Shown: positions 29,709-39,596 of the stretch, piece by piece
Position numbering within the stretch: the stretch's first letter is position 1
Layout: the number at the start of each line of letters is the position of its first letter
NCBI GenBank assembly: GCA_902760755.1
Contig: CACWHK010000009.1
Location: forward strand, 1 to 64,000
Source of the DNA: an uncultured Lachnospiraceae bacterium
GTDB lineage: Bacteria > Bacillota > Clostridia > Lachnospirales > Lachnospiraceae
Direction: 5' to 3'
DNA length: 64,000 nucleotides
Notes under the pieces: model-generated
Databases searched by the model: none
What the model was told of the DNA's origin: nothing
Seen by the model: only the letters and a program-made list of their open reading frames with translations
Position numbers and translations under genes: made by a program

Positions 29709-31003
29709 TGCCCGCTGATCACGGCCTGAATATTCTCCAGGATTATTGCGGCCGCATCTTTGGAGGTCATCTTGTCGTAGAGATACTCATCTGCACCGGA
29801 TTTGAAGGCGTCGATAATGCTTTCGTTCTCCATGTTGGTGATGATCAGGTGCAGGTCCTCCTGATGCTCGTTCATTTCCTGCACGGCCTTGTACTCATTT
29901 GTCTCCGAAAGACCTTCCTCCTTCAGGGCTTCCACGGCCGCATCACTGACGGGTACTCCCTTCTCGGTTTTCTGCAGCTTTGCCATGTCCGGATCGTTCA
30001 GAAGGAAGTTAAGCAGCTTTGCCGCCTCCTCGGGATGCTCCGTATCGGCACTGATGGCCCACATGGTGGCAGGCTTGGTATACCAGCCGGAGAGCTTCGC
30101 ATCCGGAAGCTCCGGATAGCTGCCCCGGGCCACGGTGACACCGGTCTCGGCCAGTCCGTCGCAATAGATCTTCGTATCGCTGATCCAGCACATGGTTCCG
30201 ATCACTTCTCCGGACATGTACATGGAACGGTCAAAGGTATCCAGCGGGCAGATCACATGCTCCTCCACCAGCTTCCTGTAAAACTGAAGCAGAGAATCGA
30301 TCCCTGCAGCGTCTACAGCAAGGCTTCCGTCCTCGTTGAAGAAGTTCACGCCGCTGCTTTGCTCATAGTAGGCGATCATCAGCAGGAAGAGGTGCTTCTT
30401 GGCAAGACCGAGCACATACTTTCCTTCCGGCTTCAGTACCTTTGCAACCGTAAAAAGATCATCCCAGGTCTTCGGAACGCTGAGGCCGTAGCTGTCCAGG
30501 ATATCCTGATTATAGTAAAAGGTATGGGTGTTCATGGCGATGGGGAGCGCGTTCAGCTTCCCGTTCTTTGTGCCGTAGGAGAGTTCTTCCTCCGTGAAGT
30601 TTTCCAGGGCGATATAGTCCTTCAGCTCGTTCAGATCATAGAAGCCCTCACCGTCCCGGGAATAGACATTCAGCCATGCGTAGTTGATCTGCATCACGTC
30701 CGATTCGGTGTGGGATTCCATCCAAACCTTCGTCCGCTTTTCATATCCGTTCCATACGCCGTAGCGGTAGGCCACATCAATCTCCGGGTTTCGCTCCTGA
30801 AAGAGGTTGACCCCCTCCATGGTATACTTGTGACGACCGTCATTTCCCCACCAGGACATCTGGATATTCGTCGGGTCCGTTTCATTTCCTGCGGCATCCG
30901 GGATGCGGTGCAGGATCATGATCACGGCCATGAAAATAAAGCCTGATGCCATAAGCAGGATCAGGAAAAGCAGAAGTAGTTTATTTCTTCGCTTCTGATT
31001 CAT
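29705..31003 (-). CDS. Membrane-anchored extracellular solute-binding protein (family 1 type)
   Basis: A 432-residue protein. One membrane segment lies at about 8-30, without a lipobox Cys, so it is anchored by the helix rather than by lipid. The rest is a periplasmic-binding-protein type 1 sugar-binding fold (QMSWWGNDGRHKYTMEGVNLFQERNP; FYYNQDILDSYGLSVPKTWDDLFTVAKVLK; WAISADTEHPEEAAKLLNFLLNDP). No ABC permease or ATPase is near. It follows the Cache-GGDEF gene by 10 nt, suggesting that it senses a sugar for that enzyme instead of transporting it (inference). AAGGAG precedes ATG. Confidence 0.85.
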   Translation of the reverse strand: MNQKRRNKLLLLFLILLMASGFIFMAVIMILHRIPDAAGNETDPTNIQMSWWGNDGRHKYTMEGVNLFQERNPEIDVAYRYGVWNGYEKRTKVWMESHTESDVMQINYAWLNVYSRDGEGFYDLNELKDYIALENFTEEELSYGTKNGKLNALPIAMNTHTFYYNQDILDSYGLSVPKTWDDLFTVAKVLKPEGKYVLGLAKKHLFLLMIAYYEQSSGVNFFNEDGSLAVDAAGIDSLLQFYRKLVEEHVICPLDTFDRSMYMSGEVIGTMCWISDTKIYCDGLAETGVTVARGSYPELPDAKLSGWYTKPATMWAISADTEHPEEAAKLLNFLLNDPDMAKLQKTEKGVPVSDAAVEALKEEGLSETNEYKAVQEMNEHQEDLHLIITNMENESIIDAFKSGADEYLYDKMTSKDAAAIILENIQAVISGQ

Positions 31004-31013
31004 AGAAATCTCC

Positions 31014-32492
31014 TTATTCGGCCGCGCCTTCCGTCAGTGTGAACCGGTCCTTTCCGGTCTGTTTGGAGGTGTAGAGTGCTGCATCCGCTGCCTCGTAAAG
31101 GGTCTTAAAGTCAATGTCCAGATCCGTTACATGCACACCGGAGGAGAGGGAGATGCCGCACTCCCGGCTTTCCCGTTCAAACTCCTTCTTGAATGCCTCC
31201 ATCACCTGATCCATCTGTTCCTTTACGGCACGGATCACTTCCTTTCGGTCCACATCGATACACTCCGTATAGAGCGCAAATTCATCTCCGCCGAGACGCC
31301 CGATGATGGTCTCGCTGTCATACAGCTTCCGGAGGAGCTGTCCCACGCGGATGATCACCTGATCTCCGTAGGCGTGTCCCAGCATATCATTTACCTGCTT
31401 GAAATTATCCACGTCCAGCATGACAAAGACGTGGGTCCGGTTTCCGGAGGGCTTCGAGAGCCGTTCCTCCGTCTGCTCCTGGAAGGTTCCCTTATTCATG
31501 ACGCCGGACAGGCGGTCGATCTCTGCCCGCTCCTCCAGAGAGTTCACCATGCCGTCCATGGGTTTGGAGAGCCGTGTGATGAGAAAGAGTCCGATCAGCA
31601 GGATCAGTGCAGCCAGTGCGGCGCTGACCAGAAGAGTCAGAGTTCTGAGGCGGTTGTTCTCCTTCAGGATGGAATCCGTAGGGATGGAGCAGATAACCCG
31701 CCAGTTGTTGCTGCAGGTGTTGGTATTAATGATATAATCCTTGTTCTTTCCGGTAAGACCACCCCGGATCTCCTCCGGAAGCTTCTCGCCGATCTCTGCA
31801 TGATCCGAGGAGAAGAGAATGACCTCATCCTGGTCGATGAGACGGATGGTCATATTCTCCAGCTGCTCCGGATAAACAAAGACGGAGGAAAGCTCGCGGG
31901 TATAGATGGATGAGATCAGAATGGCATTCGGATTAAGACGCTTTACGTAATAGATACGGTCGGTACATCCGCTGATACCGAAGCACCAGCCGTCCTTCTT
32001 TCTGGGATTTGTGATATGGCCCGAAAAGGCCTCGTAGAAACCGCCATCCGGGAAGAGGTCCTCGGTTCCGTGAGAGATCCACCCTACCTTATGGTCATTG
32101 GAAAAAATGATCCCGAAGTCCGCATAGTTCTCCATGATACCGATATCCACGATCCGGTTGGTGATGGCTTCCTCGCTCTTGATCTTGTCATACTCCTGAA
32201 GAGATGCATCCGTTGCATCATACCGATAGTAGGCTTCGTCGGAAAAGAGCAGGGTGGATATAGTCTCGGTACGTTCGAGATAGGAGTTGATATTTAACTG
32301 GATCTGACGGCTGTTTGCCGCGATCAGATTCGATGCATTTGACTGCATGGCGCGTCCGGAGAGATCCAGGACCACGAAATCCAGGATGGCCGTTACCACC
32401 AGAATGACAACAAAAAAGACAACAAGAATTTCAATCATGAAAGTCTTGAAGCGATCGTGGGATCGTTCTATTTTGCGGTTTCTTCCGGCCAT
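31014..32492 (-). CDS. Membrane diguanylate cyclase with extracellular Cache-like domain
   Basis: A 492-residue protein. Membrane segments lie near 15-40 and 280-305 and enclose about 240 extracytoplasmic residues resembling a dCache sensor. A GGDEF domain covers about 325-490 with GRLGGDEFALY and the DVDNFKQVNDMLGHAYGDQV substrate segment. The inhibitory RxxD site before GGDEF is absent (YDSE), so product inhibition may be weak. It is the first gene of a probable five-gene operon running to 25461. Confidence 0.9.
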   Translation of the reverse strand: MAGRNRKIERSHDRFKTFMIEILVVFFVVILVVTAILDFVVLDLSGRAMQSNASNLIAANSRQIQLNINSYLERTETISTLLFSDEAYYRYDATDASLQEYDKIKSEEAITNRIVDIGIMENYADFGIIFSNDHKVGWISHGTEDLFPDGGFYEAFSGHITNPRKKDGWCFGISGCTDRIYYVKRLNPNAILISSIYTRELSSVFVYPEQLENMTIRLIDQDEVILFSSDHAEIGEKLPEEIRGGLTGKNKDYIINTNTCSNNWRVICSIPTDSILKENNRLRTLTLLVSAALAALILLIGLFLITRLSKPMDGMVNSLEERAEIDRLSGVMNKGTFQEQTEERLSKPSGNRTHVFVMLDVDNFKQVNDMLGHAYGDQVIIRVGQLLRKLYDSETIIGRLGGDEFALYTECIDVDRKEVIRAVKEQMDQVMEAFKKEFERESRECGISLSSGVHVTDLDIDFKTLYEAADAALYTSKQTGKDRFTLTEGAAE

Positions 32493-32539
32493 GCGGCATG
32501 TTCCTTTCTCGTTGAACAGGTTGTGTAATCATTTACAAA

Positions 32540-32569
32540 ATTATACCATTAAGCATAACGGACGGTCAA
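32540..32569 (-). promoter_or_regulatory. Promoter of the Cache-GGDEF operon
   Basis: TTGACC (32564-32569), an 18-nt spacer and TATAAT (32540-32545) on the minus strand, about 45 nt before the start codon. Confidence 0.7.
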
Positions 32570-32616
32570 CAAAAACACCTTCCGGCCTACTGTCAAAAAA
32601 GTCGAAAAAAAAGAAG

Positions 32617-32652
32617 GAGAAACGCCACAGCCTCTTCCCGTGCGCGTTTCTC
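32617..32652 (-). terminator. Terminator of the metal-efflux operon
   Basis: GAGAAACGC (32617-32625) pairs with GCGTTTCTC (32644-32652). On the minus strand it is followed by CTTCTTTTTTTT. The 18-nt apex (CACAGCCTCTTCCCGTGC) weakly resembles the conserved loop of the 20781/40681 family but is too divergent to count as a member. Confidence 0.75.
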
Positions 32653-32694
32653 TCTTCCTGTGTATTTTCGGTTTTTCTCGTGTTTATCGTTCTC

Positions 32695-34578
32695 TCAGCG
32701 GATCCGAAGCGCCCGTACCGCGTTCAGAACCGCGATCACCATGACCCCCACATCCGCAAAGATTGCTATCCACATATTTGCAATCCCGAGGGCTCCGAGC
32801 AACAGGCAGAGGAGCTTCACTCCGATGGCAAATGTGATATTCTGACGTACGATCCGAAGGGTTTTTCTCGAAATCCGAAGGGCCAGGGAGATCTTCGCCG
32901 GATCATCATCCATCAGCACAATATCCGCTGCCTCGATGGCTGCATCCGACCCCATGGCACCCATGGCGATCCCGATATCCGCCCGGGAAAGCACCGGAGC
33001 ATCATTGATCCCGTCTCCCACAAACGCAAGACACCTTCCCTTCTCCTTTTCCTCCAGGAGCTTTTCTACCTCGCTTACCTTATCGCCGGGAAGCAGCTCT
33101 GCACAAACCCTGTGGATCCCAAGCTCCGCAGCCACCTGCTCTGCAGCATCTCTTCGGTCTCCTGTCAGCATAACCGTCCGGATCCCCTGGTCCGCGAGGG
33201 CCTTCATGGCCTGTGCCGAGGTGGGACGGATCATATCCGAGATATGGATACAGCCTGCAAAGACACCATCCACGGCTACATAGCAAACGGTTCCGCCCGG
33301 CTTCTCACAGACGACCTTCGCACCTTCCTCTTCCATCAGACGTTCATTTCCGACTACGACCCTCTTCCCTTCTACCAGAGCAGTTACCCCGCGGCCTGCA
33401 ACCTCCCGAAGCTCAGAAACCATGCTTTGCTCCACCGTCCGTCCGGTCTCTTCAAATGCCTTTCGGATGGATAAGCTGATGGGATGATTGGAGGCGGATT
33501 CCGCATGGGCCGCCATACTCAGCAGATGATCCTGATTCCAACCCTTGGCCGGATGACAGGCAGTCACTGCAAAGACACCCTCCGTCAGGGTTCCGGTCTT
33601 ATCAAAAACCATGGTTTTCGTATCAGCCAGCGCCTCCAGATAGTTGGAGCCCTTGACCAGGATTCCCCGGCTGCTGGCACATCCGATTCCGCCAAAGAAG
33701 CTTAAGGGAACAGAGATTACCACTGCACAGGGGCAGCTGATCACAAGGAAGGTAAGCGCTCTCGTGATCCAGTCGATCCAGTCTGCCGGGTATCCGAAGA
33801 TCAGCCTTGCCACCGGCGGAATCACCGCCAGCGCCAGTGCACTGTAGCAGACAATGGGTGTATAGACACGGGCGAACTTCGAGATGAAGTTCTCCGCCTT
33901 AGCCTTCTTCATACTGGAGTTTTCCACCAGATCCAGGATCTTTGAAACCGTGGATTCCTCGAACTCCCTGGTGGTCCGGATCCGAAGCTGACCATCCAGA
34001 ACGATACACCCGCTGATCACTTCTTTCCCCTCCGCCACATGCCGCGGAACTGATTCTCCGGTCAGTGCAGCCGTATCCAGCAGGGACTGGCCCGAAAGCA
34101 CCACGCCGTCGATGGGGATCTTCTCTCCCGGATTAACGACGATCACGGAACCGATCTCCACATCATCCGGATCCACCCTCTCGGTGGTCCCGTCCTCCGC
34201 CAGCAGATTCGCATAGTCCGGGCGGATGTCCATCAGGGCTGCGATATTCTTCCTGCTCTTACCCACGGCGATGCTCTGGAAGAGCTCTCCTACCTGATAG
34301 AACAGCATAACCGCAACACCCTCCAGGCATTCGGAAAGACAGAAGGCTCCGATGGTCGCAACCGCCATAAGGAAGTTCTCGTCAAAGACCTGTCCCTTGC
34401 AGATTCCCCGAAAGGCCTTGTAAAGAACATCATGACCCACGATCACATAGGGCACAAGGTACGCCGGTACCCGGATCCACCACGGCGCTTCCACAAAGTG
34501 AAATGTGATGGTAAGTCCCGCCGTAAGCAAAAATGCCACAATGATCCGGATCAGAGTTTTCCTCTGCTTTGGTGTCAT
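32695..34578 (-). CDS. Heavy-metal-translocating P1B-type ATPase
   Basis: A 627-residue ATPase without an N-terminal metal-binding domain of its own. It shows the SCPCAVVIS transmembrane metal site (CPC), DKTGTLTEG phosphorylation motif, TGESVP, the HP motif (ASNHPIS) and GDGINDAPVLS hinge. The CPC motif fits Zn2+/Cd2+/Pb2+ or Cu+ exporters; the ArsR repressor and the HMA partner favour Zn/Cd. The start overlaps the stop of the HMA gene by 4 nt, so the two act together. Confidence 0.93.
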   Translation of the reverse strand: MTPKQRKTLIRIIVAFLLTAGLTITFHFVEAPWWIRVPAYLVPYVIVGHDVLYKAFRGICKGQVFDENFLMAVATIGAFCLSECLEGVAVMLFYQVGELFQSIAVGKSRKNIAALMDIRPDYANLLAEDGTTERVDPDDVEIGSVIVVNPGEKIPIDGVVLSGQSLLDTAALTGESVPRHVAEGKEVISGCIVLDGQLRIRTTREFEESTVSKILDLVENSSMKKAKAENFISKFARVYTPIVCYSALALAVIPPVARLIFGYPADWIDWITRALTFLVISCPCAVVISVPLSFFGGIGCASSRGILVKGSNYLEALADTKTMVFDKTGTLTEGVFAVTACHPAKGWNQDHLLSMAAHAESASNHPISLSIRKAFEETGRTVEQSMVSELREVAGRGVTALVEGKRVVVGNERLMEEEGAKVVCEKPGGTVCYVAVDGVFAGCIHISDMIRPTSAQAMKALADQGIRTVMLTGDRRDAAEQVAAELGIHRVCAELLPGDKVSEVEKLLEEKEKGRCLAFVGDGINDAPVLSRADIGIAMGAMGSDAAIEAADIVLMDDDPAKISLALRISRKTLRIVRQNITFAIGVKLLCLLLGALGIANMWIAIFADVGVMVIAVLNAVRALRIR

Positions 34579-34793
34579 AAGATGATCTCCATATCATCCT
34601 CGATCTTCTTGCAGTTTGCTCTTGCAGCCTGCATAACCGCATCAGGATCTGCTCCCTCTTCAAACTCCACCTTCACCTTCAGTGTCATGAAGCTTAAGGT
34701 CGCGTCCTTAACGCCCTCCGTCGCGCGGATCGCATCCGCCATCTTCTCAGCACATGCTGCACAGTCAACTTCCACCTTGTAGGTCTTCTTCAT
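34575..34793 (-). CDS. HMA-domain metal chaperone
   Basis: A 72-residue protein, a stand-alone heavy-metal-associated domain: MKKTYKVEVDCAACAEKMADAI with the CxxC pair (Cys-Ala-Ala-Cys). It resembles the N-terminal metal-binding domain missing from the adjacent ATPase and is coupled to it by a 4-nt overlap, so it is likely its detached metal-binding module. Confidence 0.88.
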   Translation of the reverse strand: MKKTYKVEVDCAACAEKMADAIRATEGVKDATLSFMTLKVKVEFEEGADPDAVMQAARANCKKIEDDMEIIL

Positions 34794-34818
34794 TTTCAGG
34801 TCCTCCCATTGCTATTTT

Positions 34819-35193
34819 TTACTCTTCAACGTGCTCCATTCCAAGACTCAGGATCATTCTTACATGTTCATCATCCAGCGCGTAGAAGATGGTCTTCCCA
34901 TCTCTCCGGAACTTCACCAGCTTCGCATCCTTTAGAATCCGCAGCTGATGGCTGACAGATGACTGACTCAGATTCAGGATCGTTGCCATATCGCTGACAC
35001 AGAGTTCCGTATCAAAGAGCGAATAAAGGATCTTGATCCTTGTGGAATCTCCGAAGATCTTGAACAGCTCCGAAAGATCGTACAGATACTCATCCTCCGG
35101 CTGATTCTCCTTAACCTTACGCACGATCTCCTCATGAGCCGCGATATACTCCTTCGTTCCTTCCCGGATATTCTCCAACTTCTTTTCTTCCAT
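34819..35193 (-). CDS. ArsR/SmtB-family metal-responsive repressor
   Basis: A 124-residue winged-helix repressor. It has ELCVSDMATILNLSQSSVSHQLRILKDAKLVKFRRDGKTIFYAL, with the ELCVSD metal-site segment and the recognition helix typical of CadC/SmtB proteins, and a C-terminal helix with DDEHVRMILSLGMEHVEE (possible alpha-5 metal site with Asp/His/Glu). ATG 35193 is preferred over 35217 because GGGGGT lies about 7 nt upstream. It likely represses its own operon from the palindrome at 35231-35252. Confidence 0.9.
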   Translation of the reverse strand: MEEKKLENIREGTKEYIAAHEEIVRKVKENQPEDEYLYDLSELFKIFGDSTRIKILYSLFDTELCVSDMATILNLSQSSVSHQLRILKDAKLVKFRRDGKTIFYALDDEHVRMILSLGMEHVEE

Positions 35194-35230
35194 AAATACC
35201 CCCAATAATTTGTACACATGAATGAGCTTT

Positions 35231-35267
35231 CATATGAAAGTATATTCATATGTTCCGATTTTGTCAA
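35231..35267 (-). promoter_or_regulatory. Metal-efflux operon promoter with ArsR operator over the -10 box
   Basis: On the minus strand TTGACA (35262-35267), a 17-nt spacer and TATACT (35239-35244) form a near-perfect promoter. CATATGAA (35231-35238) and TTCATATG (35245-35252) are an exact inverted repeat whose 6-nt spacer is the -10 hexamer itself. ATATGAA-type half-sites are known from ArsR/SmtB operators. Bound repressor would cover the -10 box; metal release would free it. Confidence 0.9.
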
Positions 35268-35296
35268 GTCTTTTTTCATGTTTTTTAGCGAAAAAA

Positions 35297-35339
35297 ATCC
35301 CCGGAAGGCAGCGCCGATTTTACGCTCACTTCCGGGGAT
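35297..35339 (-). terminator. Terminator of the zinc-ABC/lipoprotein genes
   Basis: ATCCCCGGAAG (35297-35307) pairs with CTTCCGGGGAT (35329-35339), with an inner AGCG/CGCT pair, and on the minus strand TTTTTTTC follows. It lies 42 nt beyond the lipoprotein stop. Confidence 0.88.
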
Positions 35340-35381
35340 CTGATTCCTGATACAGACGGTCCTGCCGACCGCTTCTGCATT

Positions 35382-36146
35382 TTAATACTCAAATTTGATC
35401 TCATGCTTTTCCGGCGTGCTTACCACCTTCACCGTGGTATCCGCCAGACGTGTATAAAGATAGGGATCTCCTTCCTCCGTATAGGTCTCAAAGGTTCCGA
35501 CCACTTCGATCTCGGAGCCCTCCTCCGGAAAGTCCTCAATGGAGGTATGCTGCTCCTCTCCCCACTGGAACTCCACACCCTGCTGGCAGCAGGCCAGTGC
35601 ATCCTTGATCAGAACGTAGGGGTAAAAGAGATTCGTCACACTGGAGGTGCCGAGAACCAGGGTACCGGAAGCCTTGAAGGTTTTTCCCACATAGGCATCC
35701 GGGTCTGCATAAACCATCTGGTATACCGTAGCATAAACCATATCGCTGTCCATCGCCGTAAGATCAATATCCACGGACATGTCTGCATCACCGGAATAGG
35801 AGGCACGGATCTCATCCATCAGCTTCTTATCTGCTTCCGCATCCCGCTCCGTGGTCTTATGCTCCGTTGTCACCACCTCGGTACTTGTTGCTTCCGTCTC
35901 CGTGGTGGGATTGATCAGATTCTCAACACTGGAGGTATTTGCCTCCGTGGCAATCCTCTCCGTTACAGACTCAGTCACAGCCTCCGTGGCGGTCTTTTGC
36001 TCCTCTGCGGCAATCTGTCCGCTGATCGCCTTATCCACTGCATTTGTGGAATTCACATTTCTTCCGCCCTCGGAGCCGCAGCCCGTCATAAGCAGCAGAC
36101 CGGCCATAAGCAGGCTGATGCTTTTCATTTTCATACACTTCTTCAT
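35382..36146 (-). CDS. Unknown lipoprotein, next to a metal ABC transporter
   Basis: A 254-residue lipoprotein: a signal peptide with lipobox LMTGC, about 80 residues of Thr/Glu/Ala/Val-rich linker, then a folded domain of about 120 residues (YPYVLIKDALACCQQGVEFQWG ... IEVVGTFETYTEEGDPYLYTRL). The ACC...GVEF stretch and the beta pattern recall the C-terminal domain of the DUF1980/YcgQ proteins of zinc-regulated loci; this is a weak inference. It is 66 nt behind the ABC permease gene. It lacks the TroA/ZnuA fold, so it is not the usual metal-binding subunit. Confidence 0.65.
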   Translation of the reverse strand: MKKCMKMKSISLLMAGLLLMTGCGSEGGRNVNSTNAVDKAISGQIAAEEQKTATEAVTESVTERIATEANTSSVENLINPTTETEATSTEVVTTEHKTTERDAEADKKLMDEIRASYSGDADMSVDIDLTAMDSDMVYATVYQMVYADPDAYVGKTFKASGTLVLGTSSVTNLFYPYVLIKDALACCQQGVEFQWGEEQHTSIEDFPEEGSEIEVVGTFETYTEEGDPYLYTRLADTTVKVVSTPEKHEIKFEY

Positions 36147-36212
36147 GTTTCTATGCCTCCCTGTTCAGGAAAATGTAAACAAATCCGTAGTCTGTCTTAA
36201 AGAACAGTTATC

Positions 36213-37085
36213 CTAACGCCTCAGAATCCTGCCCAGCAGCAGGAAGATCCCGTAAACCACCAGATCCACACTCACGATGGTTGCACCCACCGGCGTGGAT
36301 GAAAGGATGGAGATCAGCATGCCCGTCAGTGCCGCAAAGAGCGAGATACATGCGGACAGGATCACCACACCCCGGAAGGTGTGCATCACACGCATGGCCG
36401 AAAGTGCCGGGAAGATCACCAGGGCGGAAATCAGAAGAGATCCCACCAGATTCATTCCCAGTACGATGATCACTGCGATGATCACTGCGATGATCAGATT
36501 GTAACGGCGGGCCGGCATGCCGGTGGCACGTACGAAATTCTCATCAAATGTAACTGCAAATATCCGGTTATAGAGATAAACATAGAGTGCGATCACCACT
36601 GCGGAAAGCACTACGCTGATCGTCACCTCCGTGGTGGTCAGTGTCAGGATCGAGGTGGATCCGAAGAGCGTCGTGCAGACATCGCCGGAGATATTCGACG
36701 AATTCGCCGGAAAGAGATTCATCACCATATAACCGATGGCCAGTGCACTGACCGAAACCATGGCGATTGCCGCATCTCCCTTCACCCTTGCCTTCTCTCC
36801 CGTCTGTAAAAGAAGGATCGCCGCAAGGATCGTAAGGGGCATCACCAGGATCATTTCATTGGTAAGCCGGAGCACCGCTGCCACCGCCATGACACCGAAG
36901 GCCACGTGGGAAAGACCGTCTCCGATAAAGGAATACCGCTTCAGAACCAGCGTTACTCCGAGCAGGGATGAGCAAAGCGCCACCAGACACCCGACGATCA
37001 ACGCATAACGAACGAAGGGGAATTCCAGATAATACATCAGTTTGTCCCAGATTCCCATATTCTCAGCCAAAACCATAACCATCAC
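36213..37085 (-). CDS. Metal ABC transporter permease (ZnuB/MntB type)
   Basis: A 290-residue ABC-3 family permease with about eight membrane segments. It shows GDGLSHVAFGVMA and the GMNLVGSLLISALVIFPALSAMRV segment typical of zinc/manganese permeases. Its start overlaps the end of the ATPase gene by 4 nt. Zn and Mn importers cannot be told apart from this subunit. Confidence 0.9.
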   Translation of the reverse strand: MMVMVLAENMGIWDKLMYYLEFPFVRYALIVGCLVALCSSLLGVTLVLKRYSFIGDGLSHVAFGVMAVAAVLRLTNEMILVMPLTILAAILLLQTGEKARVKGDAAIAMVSVSALAIGYMVMNLFPANSSNISGDVCTTLFGSTSILTLTTTEVTISVVLSAVVIALYVYLYNRIFAVTFDENFVRATGMPARRYNLIIAVIIAVIIVLGMNLVGSLLISALVIFPALSAMRVMHTFRGVVILSACISLFAALTGMLISILSSTPVGATIVSVDLVVYGIFLLLGRILRR

Positions 37086-37801
37086 CCTTCCTTCGTCTGT
37101 TCATCCAGAGCACGCCCGAAGATCTTCCAGGCATCCGAATCCAGATACTCCTTCGTAGGACCGAAGAACATCTGCTTACGTCCAAGGTGCAGGATATGCG
37201 ATGCATAACGCACCGCCATTTCTATATCATGGGAGATCATAATGACCGTCACCCCATCCTTATTCAGCGTTCGGATCAGCTCGTACATTTCCGTGGTGAC
37301 ACGGGGATCCAGACCGCTGACCGGCTCATCCAGGAGAAGCAGCTTCTCGGTTGCCACCAGAGCTCTTGCCAGAAGGACTCTCTGCTGCTGGCCGCCGGAG
37401 AGGTGTCTGTAGCACCGGTTCCGAAGGTCCGTAAGACCCATCCGCTCCATGGAAGCCTCCGCCCTCTTCTTATCTTCCTTCCGGTAGAAGGGACGAAATC
37501 CCAGATTTGACAGAGCCCCGGAAAGCACGATCTCATAGACCGACGCCGGGAAATCCTGCTGAACCACCGTCTGCTGCGGAAGATACCCGAGATCCTTTTT
37601 GCTGATCCCTTCACCGTATTCCACGGTTCCTCGCATGGGGCTGTTCAGGCCGAGGATCGTCTTCATCAGCGTGGACTTTCCCGCACCGTTCTCACCGACG
37701 ATACAAAGGTAGTCACCCTTACCCACGGAGAAGCTGATATCCTCCGTGATCACTCTCCCGTCATAGCCAAGTGCTAAATTGTCACAGGTAATATATGCCA
37801 C
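37082..37801 (-). CDS. Metal ABC transporter ATP-binding protein (ZnuC type)
   Basis: A 239-residue ABC ATPase: Walker A GENGAGKST, signature LSGGQQQRVLLARAL, Walker B LLLDEPVSGLD. It resembles ZnuC/MntA. Translation starts at GTG (37799-37801). It forms a coupled pair with the permease; a metal-binding ZnuA-type subunit is not encoded within this window. Confidence 0.9.
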   Translation of the reverse strand: MAYITCDNLALGYDGRVITEDISFSVGKGDYLCIVGENGAGKSTLMKTILGLNSPMRGTVEYGEGISKKDLGYLPQQTVVQQDFPASVYEIVLSGALSNLGFRPFYRKEDKKRAEASMERMGLTDLRNRCYRHLSGGQQQRVLLARALVATEKLLLLDEPVSGLDPRVTTEMYELIRTLNKDGVTVIMISHDIEMAVRYASHILHLGRKQMFFGPTKEYLDSDAWKIFGRALDEQTKEG

Positions 37802-37818
37802 AGTACTGTACCCTTCCT

Positions 37819-38256
37819 TTACTGCTCTTCATCCGTCAGGATGGCCCGTGCCTTCTGATACTTCTGAAAACGGATCTCATCTTTTTCCGAAAATGTACCG
37901 ATCCGCGTCCGGTCGGAATTATGCTCCAGATCCGCCAGCTTCACCGTCTTTGCAAGGGCATTTCCGCGGATCCTTTTTACATAGTCAAAATAGTCCTCAT
38001 CCTTTGTACGCGTCAGAAGCTTTACCGCATCCAGCTGAGGCTCTGTGAAGCCCTCCGCCCGAAGCTCATCCTCCGTCACGTCCGTATCCTCCAGAACATC
38101 ATGCAGAAGCGCCACCACACATGCATCCTCCGTGGTCATCTGTTCCGCCAGATGTACGGGATGCAGGATATAGGGAAGTCCGGCCCTGTCCTTTTGCCCC
38201 TCATGGGCACGAAAGGCCAGCCGGATTGCCTTCTTCGTAAGCTCCGTGTAGATCAT
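37819..38256 (-). CDS. HD-domain phosphohydrolase (SpoT/MESH1-like)
   Basis: A 145-residue HD protein: ALRFA-type start (AIRLAFRAHEGQKDRAGLPYILHP), HDVLEDTDVTEDEL (HD pair) and VKLADLEHNSD. This is the pattern of the (p)ppGpp hydrolase domain in stand-alone form, so it may degrade (p)ppGpp or a related nucleotide. It is the first gene of the cluster, 17 nt before the ABC ATPase, with AAAGGAGG ahead of its ATG. Confidence 0.82.
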   Translation of the reverse strand: MIYTELTKKAIRLAFRAHEGQKDRAGLPYILHPVHLAEQMTTEDACVVALLHDVLEDTDVTEDELRAEGFTEPQLDAVKLLTRTKDEDYFDYVKRIRGNALAKTVKLADLEHNSDRTRIGTFSEKDEIRFQKYQKARAILTDEEQ

Positions 38257-38297
38257 GGGCAGCCTCCTTTTTCGTCCGAAAGGTTCTTATTTTATCT

Positions 38298-38325
38298 ATT
38301 CTAGCATGTCCCCCGGAAAAATCAA
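38298..38325 (-). promoter_or_regulatory. Promoter of the HD/metal-ABC operon
   Basis: TTGATT (38320-38325), a 16-nt spacer and TAGAAT (38298-38303) on the minus strand, 42 nt before the start codon. No Zur-type palindrome was recognised. Confidence 0.5.
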
Positions 38326-38379
38326 CCGGAATTATTGTGTCCCACCTGCCGGGACGCGTGCCGCAGCAGGCGTAAAATC

Positions 38380-38408
38380 TTGACTTTTTGGCTTAAAATC
38401 AGTATGAT
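38380..38408 (+). promoter_or_regulatory. trpS promoter
   Basis: TTGACT (38380-38385), a 17-nt spacer and TATGAT (38403-38408). Only about 37 nt separate the expected start of transcription from ATG, so there is no room for a T-box. Confidence 0.8.
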
Positions 38409-38421
38409 TGATAGGTAGTGA

Positions 38422-39540
<1,119 letters not shown>

Positions 39541-39596
39541 CCGGTATCCGAATTGCCGGTTTATGGGGTTCAACAAAACAGAGGGGGTAGCATGCC

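Noticed and set aside
32617..32652. Fifth member of the conserved-loop hairpin family
   Set aside because: Only TTCCCGTG resembles the loop; it is better explained as a normal terminator.
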